Shown here: positions 1 to 11,352 of the stretch, piece by piece
Position numbering within the stretch: position 1 is the stretch's first letter
Layout of the letters: each line of letters starts with the position of its first letter
Assembly (NCBI GenBank): GCA_031772625.1
Contig: CM062818.1
Location: forward strand, 213,087,742-213,151,741
Length of the DNA: 64,000 nt
Direction of reading: 5' to 3'
Origin: Pinus tabuliformis
Taxonomy: Eukaryota; Streptophyta; Pinopsida; Pinales; Pinaceae
Notes under the pieces: model-generated
Told to the model about the DNA's origin: nothing
Databases searched by the model: none
The model's input: the letters and a program-made list of their open reading frames with translations, nothing else
Translations under genes and position numbers: made by a program

Positions 1-1889
1 GACACACAACAATTTTAATTAGCTCTAAAACTTCTATAATGCGAGATCTCATGACCCAAACATAATCTGCAAGCTGCTCCATGAACCATAAATATGATGG
101 CATGCATGTTAAACATTTGATGGTTAATAGAGTTATAGGCTGGAAGATGAATGAGGGTGACCCCCCTATGGTTCTTAGCTCTTGGCTAGGTGCCATGAGC
201 CATTCCTTCAAGACAAAAGGCTTCCTTTGCTATATATTTCTCAAAATCAAGGGTTATGGTTTGTAAAACCCACTCGTCTCTATAGAGAGATCCCAAGGGA
301 AATTCACCAAGCGAGGAAATGAATTTAATTTTCTATTGCAGGCCTTTCATCATGCACAACAATTCATCCAAAACTGAATACCATTTAGATCCATAAAGTA
401 TGAAACACCATGGATATAAACCCCACTCCAAACATAATCCAAAAATCGGTTGTTGGTGCTTAGACCAACCAATCTCCCATTCCCAGGATTCACCATTCTT
501 CAAAAACCCATGTGCATCAAAGGAAGGGGGAAAAGAAACATGGAATACCTGCAGGTGTTCCTTCCTTGGAGCCTAACCCTAGTTTATCCCTTGCAAATTG
601 ACATATCTTCCTTCACTGGTCCCTGTGAGCCACTGATGCCTCTTCTCACTATGATGGAGATAACTATTCGAAGATTGTCCTAGAAATAATAGTTGTTTAC
701 TAGGAGATGCCACCTTCCTATTTGCTGACTCATGTAAAATCTTCCTTGCTTTGGATCGACGTACCTCTCTTGGGCCTTACACATGCAAGTGCATGTGTGG
801 GGTGGCCATGCCACCCCTTGGCCTTTATTACCTTGAATCTTGCAACCATGACAATGTAATACCTGCAATCCGGCTTGATCTAGCCCGCACCTCAATCAGG
901 AGAATGTTTTTAAACACTTTCAACATTGAATAAGAAACAAAAAAAAATTATAGGTGTTCAGTTTCTATGTTTGTATACTTTTCTTTAAAAAACTTATCAT
1001 GTACATTTAAATAATAGTAAAATTAAAAAAAAAATCTTTAACATAAGTAGAATTCAAATTTTTAATATGATTTTAATTACATTTAAAACCACAATGAAAT
1101 TTATTTTGAAATATAATATTTTTTGGAAATCTTATTAATGTGTCATGCGGAAACTATTAAATGTTTGTAAATAATTTTGTAAAAAAAATCAAATTTTTAA
1201 TGAATTTATATTTAACCTCTATAAAATTTTGGCTATTTTAAGGTAACATAATTTTCTCTTATAAAAATTTCGCCAATTACTTTTAGAAAAAATGTCAGTT
1301 GGTGAACATTTCTTTTTGCAAAAAATATGGAAAATAAGCCATTAGCTAAATTTAACAAATGCAAATTGGTGAATCTCTTTTAAGGAAAAAAATGGAAAAT
1401 TATCCCATCTATTAAATTTAGCCCCTAAAGTTTTCCCTAATTTACCTTGAAAAGAAGAAAATAACAAGTTTGAGTACCCCTTATCTTGCACTAGATGTTC
1501 CAAATATTTGATACATTAACATTTAAATACTAGAATTCCAGATATTTAGTATGTTAATATTTATTATTTTAAACATAAATTTGTGTAATCAATTGGGGTA
1601 TAAAGGAGGAGATCATTTTGAACATAAAATTAAGATTAAAGTATTATTACATCAAAATTTGAGTAGAAGTTCTGGGGTTATAAAGATTTAGAAGGAAAAG
1701 ATAACTAAAATATTTTAATGAGTTGATCAACCCTATTTTGCAAAATAAAAAAATATCTTTGCCTTGATTAATGTTAAGGAAAAAATAAATATTGCTAAAA
1801 TGAGAACAAATTCCCATAAACTTTATAGTAAAACTAGGTATTGATTAGTTCCCAAAACACTATGGGATGAAAGATCCTGCCAGTTGGGT
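1..1889. other. AT-rich non-coding start of unit A
   Basis: No gene is recognised. Short open frames at 81-266, 450-683 and 751-933 are not kept open at the matching place in unit B (18,870-19,760), so they look like chance frames. From about 930 onward the sequence is very AT-rich. It matches unit B at 19,780-20,730 almost throughout. Confidence 0.6.
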
Positions 1890-2215
1890 CGGTAAGAGGG
1901 GAGGGGTGTCCTATGGCCCCAAGGAAGTTAAAGTTGTACAATACTTATGGGGCTTAGGATGCATGACAAATAACCAAGCTTAAGCTTATTCCCTCTACCA
2001 GGGGATTCAATTAGGCAAAGAAAATCAGGTAGCTTCTCTCACTATTTTGGGAGACTCCCTCCTTCTTATATCACATTTGGTGAAGAGCTATTTTGATAGA
2101 GACAAATATTAGAAAGTAATATGTAAAAAATTAGTGAAATAGCAAAAGGGTTCTCTTTAATAACATATTTCTATGTTCTTAGTATCTCAATAAAGATGAA
2201 GACTTATGTGCTAAT
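1890..2215 (+). mobile_element. Retroelement RNase H fragment (fossil), unit A
   Basis: The plus strand encodes a recognisable RNase H core of a reverse-transcribing plant element: LYGPKEVKVVQYLWGLGCM, then TNNQA, then LYQGIQLGKENQVASL followed by TILGDSLLLISHLVK. The LGDS aspartate and the TNNQA-x-AYxLYQG signature match the RNase H domains of plant retroelements (Tat-type LTR elements or RNase H-bearing LINEs). It is an isolated fragment, broken, and no reverse transcriptase or integrase was seen beside it. The same fragment sits in unit B at about 20,740-21,060, so it predates the duplication. Confidence 0.6.
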
Positions 2216-3650
2216 GAAAGGTGTAAAGTAAGATTAGGATATTTAAATATCAATGGGGCTTCTCCTATTCCTTAGATATGAATTGCATAATTATGAAGGA
2301 TCGTATTATCAATAACTTAGTATGACATGCAATTTTTCTTTTGTGAGTCAAGTTTGTAATGTATATACTAATTACAAACCCCACTTTTCTCCTCTCTAGT
2401 TTGGAGTCCCTATAGAAAATTTTGTAGTTTTGTTAAAAAAGAGGGCCCAAGAATTTTCTTGGAAGAAAGAGCTATGTACTACTTTGATGTATTCGCTCTG
2501 ATCTAGGCACAAACTTGCATCTCAATACAAAATTTGCATTTTAGTTAAAAGTGAGATCTAGTTACAAACGTGCATATAAATATAAAATTCTCGTTTTGGT
2601 TTAAAAAAAAAAGAGTTTTCCACCTTTCTGACACTAAGAGAGTTGAAGATGAAAAACACTTACCTTAAATTGTCTATGTTATACTCACATCTGATGTAAG
2701 TTTCAAAACTCACTTTTAATCAAAATCCTATATTTGGATTCACATATTTGAGTTGTAAAATCTACATAATTTGAGTGCTAGAATTTTTAAGGGTGTTGAA
2801 TCCATTTATACAATTAAAAGTTTATTTTAAATAAATAAATAAATAAGTCTATAGTCTTATAAAAAATTATATGACCAAATTCAATTTAAAAAAAATCCAA
2901 AATATAGAAAAGTTAAACTACACATTTTCAAAATATTTGCTATACTATTAATCATCTTCAGCTTTTAAATCAATATAATTATGATATTGGAAAACTAATT
3001 TTAATGTTTTTGAACATAAAAATAAAATGTTAAAGAATTAGAAATAGTTTCTTACTTTTTTAAGATCCAACTAACCATATTATTTTTAATAAACATCAAT
3101 CATCATTATCCATAATATGGTCTATAGATAATTATTATTTATGGTCTATAAATAATTATTATTTATGATCTATAAATAATTAGAAACTAAAAATAAGAAT
3201 AAATTTGTGATAACAGAAAGTGTATTTATAAACTAAAAATGAGAATAAATTTGTGATAATAGAAAATGGTATATAAATATTGTTGATGTCATCTTAAACC
3301 TACACTCGATTTAGTGTTTTGTTGAATTGCAACTATTTGTTAGATTTTTTTATTTTAGTTTTCTTTAGATATTTAACCAAAGAGAGATGCAGTTATCATT
3401 ATATAAATTCCAGGTTTTCTGCCAAGATCTCAATGAGAGAAGTAAAAGTTACTAAGATATGAGGTGGGTTTTCACTGTGATTTCTTCTTCTGAGGTATAT
3501 GAGGTGGATTTTCGTGTTACTTTTGTCTTCTCTTAACTGAACTGAATATACTAAACTAGAATTCATATTTCTAATTATGAACAAAAATATAGAGTTGGAT
3601 GTTTTAGATTCTAGTTTAGAGGAACAATGGAATAGTTTAGCAAAATACCA
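2216..3650. other. AT-rich spacer with short tandem repeats
   Basis: No gene is seen. About 2,499-2,610 holds two diverged copies of a unit near 57 bp (GATCTAGGCACAAACTTGCA type). About 3,111-3,250 holds short repeats of GGTCTATAAATAATTATT and ATTTATAAACTAAAAAT types. Both also occur in unit B near 21,350-21,460 and 22,080-22,200, so they arose before the duplication. Confidence 0.6.
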
Positions 3651-3827
3651 GGGCTGCTCTGCTTCTGCTTCTAAGATAAAGTCCAGGGTTAGAGAGTTTC
3701 AGTTTTAGGGCTGCTCTGCTTCTGCTTCTAAGATAAAGTCCAGGGTTAGAGAGTTTCAGTTTTAGGGCTGCTCTGCTCTACTCTGCTTCTAAGAAAAAGT
3801 CTTGGGTTAGAGAGTTTCAGTTCCAGG
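3651..3827. repeat. 57-bp minisatellite, three copies
   Basis: Three head-to-tail copies begin at 3,651, 3,708 and 3,765, each starting GGGCTGCTCTGCT and ending near GAGAGTTTCAGTT. The first two copies are nearly identical and the third has diverged. It lies in a stretch of unit A (about 3,312-4,290) with no counterpart in unit B. Confidence 0.9.
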
Positions 3828-4319
3828 GAGTAACCGAACTGCTGGAGCAGTTGAACATCCATCTAGATCTTATGCCACCACCACCACCGTCACCGCATCT
3901 GCATGCATCCTCGACCTCCACCTGTAATGCACCTACCCCTACTCTACTTGTAATGCACCTGCTCCTGTAATGCACATGCCGCTCCATTGCAACAATGCAA
4001 CCATAGAAAAAACAAAATTTTGGCACATAATAATACATAGCATTTAATAACCCAAACTAATGCTAACATTAGTTGACCACTCCAAAAAATTCTAAAAAAG
4101 ATGCACTGACTAACTAAAATATAATATATAGTCTAGCCTCTTCTGCCTCAGAAAGAGACCAAATAAGACGTTAAATGGAATGAGAAATGATAAATCTCAA
4201 AACAATCAAATATAAAGAAAAAAACCTTCACAAAATTTAATACAAACTAATGTCAAATGCTAAAAATTGATTACTATAGTCCATGCAATTTGCCAGATGG
4301 CAATGACTAATAATACAAA

Positions 4320-4475
4320 AAGTAGTGTAGAGTATCAGTGTTAGATAAAATGATTTTTTTCTATAAATAACATGTAAAATAGTGTAGAGTATTATTGTCA
4401 GATAAAAATGATTTTTTATATAAATAACATGCAAAATAGTGTAGAGTATTATTGTTAGATAAAATTATTTTTTTG
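4320..4475. repeat. About 60-bp tandem repeat, three copies
   Basis: The motif TAGTGTAGAGTAT followed by GTTAGATAAAATGATTTTTT and ATAAATAACATG recurs at a spacing near 60 bp. Unit B carries the same array at about 22,680-22,840, so the array predates the duplication. Confidence 0.75.
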
Positions 4476-5069
4476 GGCAGCATCAAATGGTGTCAATGTC
4501 AATGGCAATGGAGTTTATATTGTTTTGAGTCCCAAAGGTTTTAATATTTTTAAATAAATGGGGGGTTTTATCTTGTGCAAATCCACTTGGAATTGTTTTT
4601 TTTGTGATTAAAGATTGAGTATTGAAGAGATCAAATTCTGGACCATCAATATTCATAATATTATTAATAAAAAAATAGAATTTGTCATTTTCACATATCT
4701 GCAGGGAACATAATTATATAGCAGATTCTATGTCCAAAGAAGGATGCAACATGCCGCATATATTTATCTGCACTTTTCAATCGATCTAGCCATGGTTCTA
4801 GGAGCATAAACATTGTTTAGGTAGTTTGGGTTTATTTTTATGATTAAGCCACAATTATGTAGTTTTATCTAGAAATTAGGGTTTTTTTTGAAGAGAACTT
4901 TTATCTAGAAAATTATACTGAAAATATGAAAGTCTGATTTGGGTGAGGGGTTCAAAGTAGAATGAAATATTTTATGCAAGAAGTTAAAGATCCATGAAAC
5001 AGATATATAGTTTAGATAAAAAAATGATGCCTAGTTTTCACAAAAAGTGGGATTCAAGAAAATGAGGAA

Positions 5070-5490
5070 GATATTGATTAACAAGTATATGTAAACAACT
5101 TTTATCTAATAGAAAGCTTGTTGGCTTTTCTTAATTAAAAGAAGAAGGAAAAAAAGAGAAAATGATTTGTTGGATATTATTTCGAGATGATTTTGTTGAA
5201 AATTAAGTAAAGATTTGATCAATAAGTATATGTAAACAACTTTTATCTAATAGAAAGCTTGTTAGCTTTTCTTAATTAAAAGAAGAAGAAAAAAAAAGAT
5301 ACAATGATTTGTTGGGTATTTTTTCTAGTTGATTTTGTTGAAAATTAAGTAAAGATTTGATCAACAAGTATATGTAAACAACTTTTATCTAATAGAAAGC
5401 TTGTTGGTTTTTTAATTAAAAGAAGAAGAAGAAAAAGATAAAATGATTTGTTGGGTATATTTTGTCGTATATTTTGTTGAAAATTAAGTA
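5070..5490. repeat. About 141-bp tandem repeat, three copies
   Basis: Copies are marked by AAGTATATGTAAACAACTTT near 5,082, 5,223 and 5,365, each followed by AGAAAGCTTGTT, a purine-rich AAAGAAGAAG stretch and TTGTTGAAAATTAAGTAAAG. Unit B has one diverged copy at about 23,450-23,600. The array either expanded in A or contracted in B after the duplication. Confidence 0.85.
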
Positions 5491-5671
5491 AAGATTTTTA
5501 AGAATCATAAGTTATTTAATTTACAAAGTTCTAATGCTTCGGGAATTTTTTTAGAATGTCAAATTATAGATTCAAAAATTCATTTCAGAGAACCATAAAC
5601 CACAATTTTGATAAAAATTGTATTAACAAATTTTATTAAAAAAATTAATTTTCTCTATTAAATAATGGCAA

Positions 5672-5673
<2 letters not shown>

Positions 5674-5713
<40 letters not shown>
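5674..5713. repeat. TA microsatellite
   Basis: About 20 uninterrupted TA units. Unit B has only a very short TA run at the matching place (about 23,790). Confidence 0.95.
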
Positions 5714-5716
<3 letters not shown>

Positions 5717-6086
5717 TCAGTGTATTAAATATTTAAATACAAAATTGGATTACGTACAAACTATTAAGATGCAAGTCACACAACATTTAATACATTAGTA
5801 CAAAATTATCTCAAAGCTCTTCACTATGTTGATATTCGATATTCAAATGTTGGCGTTCCATGTTTACCTCATAGATAGAAACTGAATCCATGGAACCTTT
5901 ATTCAAATGTTGGCGTTCCATGTTTACCTCATAAATAGAAATTGAATCCATTGAAAATGTAGGTCCAAGAGAAAATTCAATCAATTGTCATTGTCACAAA
6001 TTGAAGGATATGTGTATATACAGAAATGTCGATACAACCAAGAAAGAGATATAGGAGATTCTGTAGGGAAAAGATATGGTAAAATT

Positions 6087-7378
6087 TCAAGCCCATTTGG
6101 CGATCAAAGACACGACCCCCTATACCTAACAAGAGAGCGATGTATGAGCAGTGCTGAAGTGTTCCATTCTGTTTCATCCGACAGGAATTGATAAAATCTG
6201 TAGCAAGAAGATCCACCCGAGCCATGTATATCAAAATTCCAAAAGACGCCGCATTAAATACTCCTTCAATGATCAGTGTCGTGGGGCTGTTCTCGTTGTA
6301 AGCTGATGAGATCCCAATTCCTAGTGCAATACCAAAGGGTGTTGTCACAACAAAGAAGAACGTCATCAGGATAATTGCTGCCTACTAATTCTTGAAACCC
6401 GCCTGCTCCCCTCAAAAAACACAAATTTCAATCAATCAACCTCGTATTAATGTAAATATTTATGTCTTATAGTATTGAATTTTTTAAGATTCAAGGGACA
6501 AAAATCACCTGAACCATGCATCCACCAAGGCCCATTCTTTCAAAAAATTTGGTGAAATGATAAGGCGCCTAATTGTGCATGGACTTTCAGAAGCACCCAA
6601 TGAAATTCGAATAATAACGGAGTGAGCAACAATACCCAACTTTAACACCAGATTATTAACCATGTTCCATTCATGGCGTTAAATATAATAATATAGTTAT
6701 TGAAAGCTATACTTAAGAGTTTGAAGTTGAGATTTTTACCTGAGCAATGACACGATACCGAATAGTGGAATCTTCTTCAATAGTATTGGATCCATGGGCA
6801 TGCCCATGTGTAGCATGTGAGTATGTATGAACCTGATTCTCATGGTCTAAGCCATCTCCATTACCAAGATCTGTACCCTCATTAACTTGATTACCTTTGT
6901 TTTGATTACTAACGTGGGAATGCTCGTAGTAACCAGTGGCTAGAGCATCCACCATGAGAGTACAAACTGCGGCCATCATTGCTATAAACCCAGAAAACAG
7001 AAAGTTGCCCCATGGATTCGGATTTAAGCATTCACTGGTAAGAAATGTGAAGGCATCAAGAAGAACATGGACGAAACTAGTAGCAAGAATCACACCAGTA
7101 GCAAAAGCCTTAATGACAAAGAATATATTCCTATCAGGCCCTAAAGCAGGGAAAGTCCTGCCCACAACAGGCAAACATACCCCAATAGTGCCTGCCACAA
7201 GAATAGAAGCAAGTGCCCCAATTTCAGATGGAGAGCCATCTGTCTTATTCCTACATGCCTCTTCATTGTTTTCATTAGAGCAAGAACTGCTATCTGCTGC
7301 GACAAAATTGACCATGAAACATAAGGCTATGGCCAAACCAACTATGAAATATTTCATGGCGGCCGATGAATTTTCCAT
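6087..7378 (-). pseudogene. ZIP family metal transporter (IRT/ZIP-like), pseudogene copy A
   Basis: This is a decayed zinc/iron-regulated transporter of the plant ZIP family, whose members carry Zn or Fe into the cytosol across membranes. Start ATG is at 7,378-7,376, and the three-exon layout is typical of plant ZIP genes. Exon 1 (7,378-6,740, 213 codons, fully open) encodes a hydrophobic signal-like N-terminus (KYFIVGLAIALCFMVNFVAA), three membrane segments and a histidine-rich metal loop (HTYSHATHGHAHGS); it ends CAG|GTAAA. Exon 2 (6,648-6,509) encodes HSVII and SLGASESPC of the signature helix. Exon 3 (6,402-6,087) encodes [20 protein letters not shown] and ends on the family terminus. Damage seen: the exon 2 acceptor reads TG instead of AG; exon 2 is 140 bp against 150 bp in copy B (11 bp lost, 1 gained), shifting the frame; two stops follow FKN in exon 3; and one extra base lies just before the C-terminal VVSLIAKWA. 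The family call is strong; a working protein is unlikely. Confidence 0.88.
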
Positions 7379-7399
7379 TCCTCGCAACTAATTGACTCC

Positions 7400-7529
7400 A
7401 GGTATTTGGTTTGGGCTGCCACGATCGTTCCTCTGGTCCATAAATATCTTCCCTCTCAAAAACTTCAATTATTATATTTTTCCCAGCAGGTGAAGTATTC
7501 TTCCAAATAAGGTAGGAAGGCGCATCCAT
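7400..7529 (-). other. Small open frame just upstream of the ZIP start, seen in both copies
   Basis: Upstream of the ZIP ATG the minus strand reads MDAPSYLIWKNTSPAGKN, then IIIEVFEREDIYGPEERSW, and the frame runs on out of phase into the ZIP exon. Unit B (about 29,375-29,510) reads MDAPSYFFWRNTPPIGKN and a similar continuation before a stop. It could be an upstream open frame in the ZIP leader or the relic of an exon from another gene. I do not recognise it. Most differences between the two copies change amino acids, so selection since duplication is not supported. Confidence 0.3.
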
Positions 7530-8697
7530 TACCTAGCAAGTCCACAAAATGTCCTCATCATAAAGCCACTTGCACATTTTGTTTAGGATGCTTTTTGAAA
7601 TATTAATTTTTATAACTATATTAATATAGAATGGTAAACATCATAAACATATAAATTTAAAAATACAAAGAAATTAATTTTACAAATTTTATTTATTATA
7701 GAGATTAAAAATTCGTTTACATTTTTCATGTTAATTATAATATTAATTTTTTATTAATATAAAAATTATTTTGCTGCATTTTAATAAAGATGTTTCTCTC
7801 ACTTAATATGAAATGCAATTAAAAAAAAAATAAAAAATTGATGTGACTCATGTACTCTTGGCTCAAATAATTATGGAATACAATTAAAAAAAAAAACAAA
7901 ATTTGATATGACTCATATACTGTTGGCTTATTATTTGAGTCATTAGGCAATAACATGTTCAAATAGACAATCAATCCCATGAAAAATAAATATTAATAAA
8001 ATAAATTGTAAAATATAATTTTTAAAATTACACTTTATTAAACTGAAAATTATTTATTATATTTAATTAAATTAATAAACACTGAACAAATACCCCACAC
8101 ATAATACTTGATTAAAAACACAAATAATAAAGATACATTGCATCTACCATCCTATATAACATATATTGTTATTACGAAAGTAACCTGTTGTCTTTTAATT
8201 GTGAAAAGTGGTAAGTAACATGTTATCTTATAATTGTGAAAAGTGGTTTTTCAGTAGAATGCGTGATTACATTAATAATATTTGCTAATAATTAATTTTG
8301 AAAACGAAGAGTGAGCGTTACATAGAACAACCCAATAAACAACTCAAGCTTAGCCTCATTTAAAGCCCCTTCCAAGGCATTGAGAGAATTTTAGAAAAAA
8401 TTGAACAATCATGGGTTACATTCAACAACAAAGAAAAGAAGGGGTTTCCAAAGACTACCTTCTATTGTCATTTTGGGGTTATGATAGGAAAACAAACATA
8501 TTATATTAATTTTTTTCCCTAATATGTACTATTAAGGATGGAACTTCACAAGGGTGATTTGCTTATAAATACAGTTAAAAAGATTACACAATCGTCATAA
8601 TCTTTTATCGAAAGTGTGAAAACAAGTGAATGAGAGATCAAAAGCGTCCCATTTAACGAATAAGTCCTTTTTTAAATTCCAACACTGTGTGCCACTG

Positions 8698-9110
8698 AAA
8701 AACTTTAATATTTGACGTGTTTTGTGCTTTTTGTTGCTCGGGCATTTCTCTAACACAGCCTTTTGATACATTGAAACCTTAACATTTTTTTAATAAATTA
8801 TGAAATACTAGACCCATTATTATTTTTTTGTTGATAACTAATAGGCTCATAGTAACTTCGAGTTGGATTCAACTTGGTTTATGTTTTAGAAATATTATAT
8901 ATGTAGGATCTCAGAAAAAAACCTTTAATATTTGATGTGTTTTGCTGGCTTTTTGTTGGTCGGGCATTTCTCTAACACAGCCTTTTCATACATTGAAACC
9001 TCTAACATTTTTTTTTAATAAATTATGAAATATTAGACCCATTATTATTATTTTTTTTGTTGATAATTAATAGGCCCATTGTAACTTCGAGTTGGATTCA
9101 ACTTGGTTCA
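8698..9110. repeat. About 220-bp tandem duplication
   Basis: Two copies start at about 8,701 and 8,921 (CTTTAATATTTGA, then CGGGCATTTCTCTAACACAG, then CTTCGAGTTGGATTCAACTT). They differ by substitutions and small indels in T runs, so the duplication is fairly recent. Confidence 0.88.
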
Positions 9111-10594
9111 TGGTTCATGAGGGAATGACTTGTAGCGAGTTGGAAAAACAAATATTATTCTTACTCATTGATTGAGTGGATCGAGAAGGAGAGTCAAAAA
9201 AGGAAAAGGATGAAGCCTAAAAAGTGCCCAAAACAAAGATATATTTCTCGGATAGCTTAGGGAATATTTTTTTCCCTGTTGCTCCCTGTCACTAATGAGG
9301 GACTATCATGAGGTTCGACGAATGATAACCTGTATGGTGTTGAAGGCGTTGAAGTGGTATTATTTTCTCCATCCTTATGGGACACGAAAGAACAATGGTT
9401 TTGGGATACAAACAATATTATTAACGTTGTCCTTTTTAATTCATTGGTATAACACTTTAACAATTCAAACTAGCAATCCACAAGTGCTAATGCATCGTTT
9501 TTCCAAAAGCATACTCACAGGTAACATCCTTAACTAATGACGTTATTCCGACATAACAAACAAAGAATCAATGTGCACCAACAAATCATTTTAAAGGTGG
9601 ATTTTCACATGGAAGATAATAAGGATGACCTAACAGTTCGACGTCTAAAATATAATGTTAACAATCCTAGAGGATCATTAGCTTGTGGTATTAATATTTT
9701 AACAGTTTCTTTATATTGTAAATTTAATTTTTTTAATTGTAAATTCTTTTGTGCAGAGCTTTTTGTTTGGTATTGCAGAGCTCCACACATGTCATGATGG
9801 ACACGGATAGTTATTTCAAGTTTTTTTTGTATGGGGTTAAAGACATGTTATGACAGAGATGGATAATTATTTCTAAAGTATTTGGTATGGAGTTATTTTT
9901 AATGCGATTTTTTGGACTTTTCAATGTGGAATTTTGCTAAAAAATTTGAGGTGAAATGTTAATTTGTGTTATATAAGTTGGGTTTTGGAAACATTTGACA
10001 TGAAATGTTGATTTCTGTTATTTAAACTAGTTTTTTCAATGTATATATATGGATTTAGCACCCTGAAAAACCCATAAGACACTTCAATTATGCAGAGGTT
10101 ACCCATCAAACTTATGATTTCAATAAATTCTTTTTGAATTGCAAAAAAATTAAATAAAAAAACCCACCAAAAAATCTCACTACAAACAACTCTTTTCGTA
10201 ATTGATTAAAAGAGTAAACCAACTTGAATTTATTGAAACGATGGATTTTGATGATGCCATCAACATTTTGTTTATGCCATATCGAGGAAAGCCACAACAC
10301 TACCCTAATCTTCGTACACGTCATCCTAAAGGTGGATAAGTTTTTAACCAATATTATTATCATATTGGTGGGTGGTGACTGTCTATTCAGATTAAAAAAC
10401 CATATATATTATTAGTTATAGTACCTTTTAGGTATGTAATAAAAAATTAGTCATAATCGGGCCCTTGAAAGCTGGTATTCAAAGAAAACCTATGTGTTGT
10501 ATCCAAGTGGACATCCCTTGGAACTGGCATACAATGGCACATAGGGCCGGCACATAGTCTGCTATATCCAAATGTTGAAGCGTTCACACTTATA

Positions 10595-11165
10595 AATGGC
10601 AGGTGAGAGTGGTAAACATAAAACGAAACGAGTTCAAAAGTCAATGTGCGGAGATGTGTGGAGGAACCACTATTGCAACTCAAACAATGACGGATGTGTG
10701 AAGCTTTTTGCATGGTCAAAGCTCCGCACAAAAGAAGATTCCAAACGCATTTTAGCGGAAAATTAGCTTGGAGCTTTCTAGCCATGGGTGAAATAAATAA
10801 AAAAATAATTGATTTGTTCTTTAAAAATCATAATTATAAAACATGCCAATCCACACTGGCAAACTTTGCTTTCCCATTTATATATATTTTGATATAATGC
10901 ATGTAAACATAATCAAATCTAAATGCATGAATTCGTGAACAAACATCATACACCTACGTCCACAATTGCGAGCTTTAATCTAACTTTTTTATATGGATAC
11001 TATAGTGCATATAAACAACCGAAAGAGTGGTCAACATAAACTAAAAAGAGTTCAAAAGTCATATATTGTGTCAATTATTATAACTGTAATAGTTTGCGGA
11101 GGTGTGCAGAGCCATAACTATTCTAGGTCAAACAAAGATGAATGTGCCGAGCTTTCCATGACCCA
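10595..11165. repeat. Diverged direct repeat (about 130-150 bp, two copies)
   Basis: About 10,595-10,720 and 11,010-11,165 share GAGTGGT.AACATAAA, then GAGTTCAAAAGTCA, then TGCGGAG.TGTG, then CAAA.A.TGA. They are clearly related but much diverged, suggesting an old local duplication or two copies of one dispersed repeat. No terminal structure was found. Confidence 0.55.
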
Positions 11166-11352
11166 CACATATATATAGATATATAAGCGTTACCATGCCA
11201 TATACATAAATCATCTAACAAATATCATGCCGCAACCATAAACATCATAACATGTGGTGTGATTTAATACTACTAGAAGAAATCAACGATGATAATTACA
11301 TATCATCCTGAATGTCAATCATTGACCGAAAAGTGTTATTGAGTGTGGAGAT

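Larger units (their letters stand above)
3828..6086. other. Non-coding stretch between minisatellite and ZIP pseudogene
   Basis: No gene is recognised. It holds the two local tandem arrays listed separately, a TA microsatellite, and a short duplication at 5,835-5,935 around AATGTTGGCGTTCCATGTTT. The part from about 4,290 on is also present in unit B. Confidence 0.6.
1..7576. repeat. Segmental duplication, unit A (left edge outside window)
   Basis: This block and 18,868-29,550 are direct copies of each other. Alignable stretches run from the first bases of the window (motif TTTTAATTAGC, then CATGACCCAAACATAATC) through the ZIP gene to about 7,576 (ACCTAGCAAGTCCA, then CCACTTGCA). By eye the copies are roughly 85-90 percent identical outside indels. 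Unit A alone holds a segment of about 1 kb at 3,312-4,290 with a 57-bp minisatellite; unit B alone holds a copia insertion and a small foldback. The true left end lies outside the window because similarity is already present at base 1. The repeat distance is about 18.9 kb. Confidence 0.88.
7577..11352. other. Non-duplicated AT-rich spacer
   Basis: No gene is recognised. Open frames at 9,295-9,797 and 10,112-10,785 overlap on opposite strands and show no family signature. Two local duplications are listed separately. About 9,750-9,900 also contains a short diverged repeat around TTTGGTATTGCAGAGCTCC and GACATGTTATGACA. Confidence 0.55.

Noticed and set aside
6936-7391. 151-codon plus-strand open frame
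   Set aside because: Exact antisense shadow of ZIP exon 1.
9257-9797. Small genes on both strands
   Set aside because: Overlapping opposite frames with no motif, no matching copy and AT-rich codon content.
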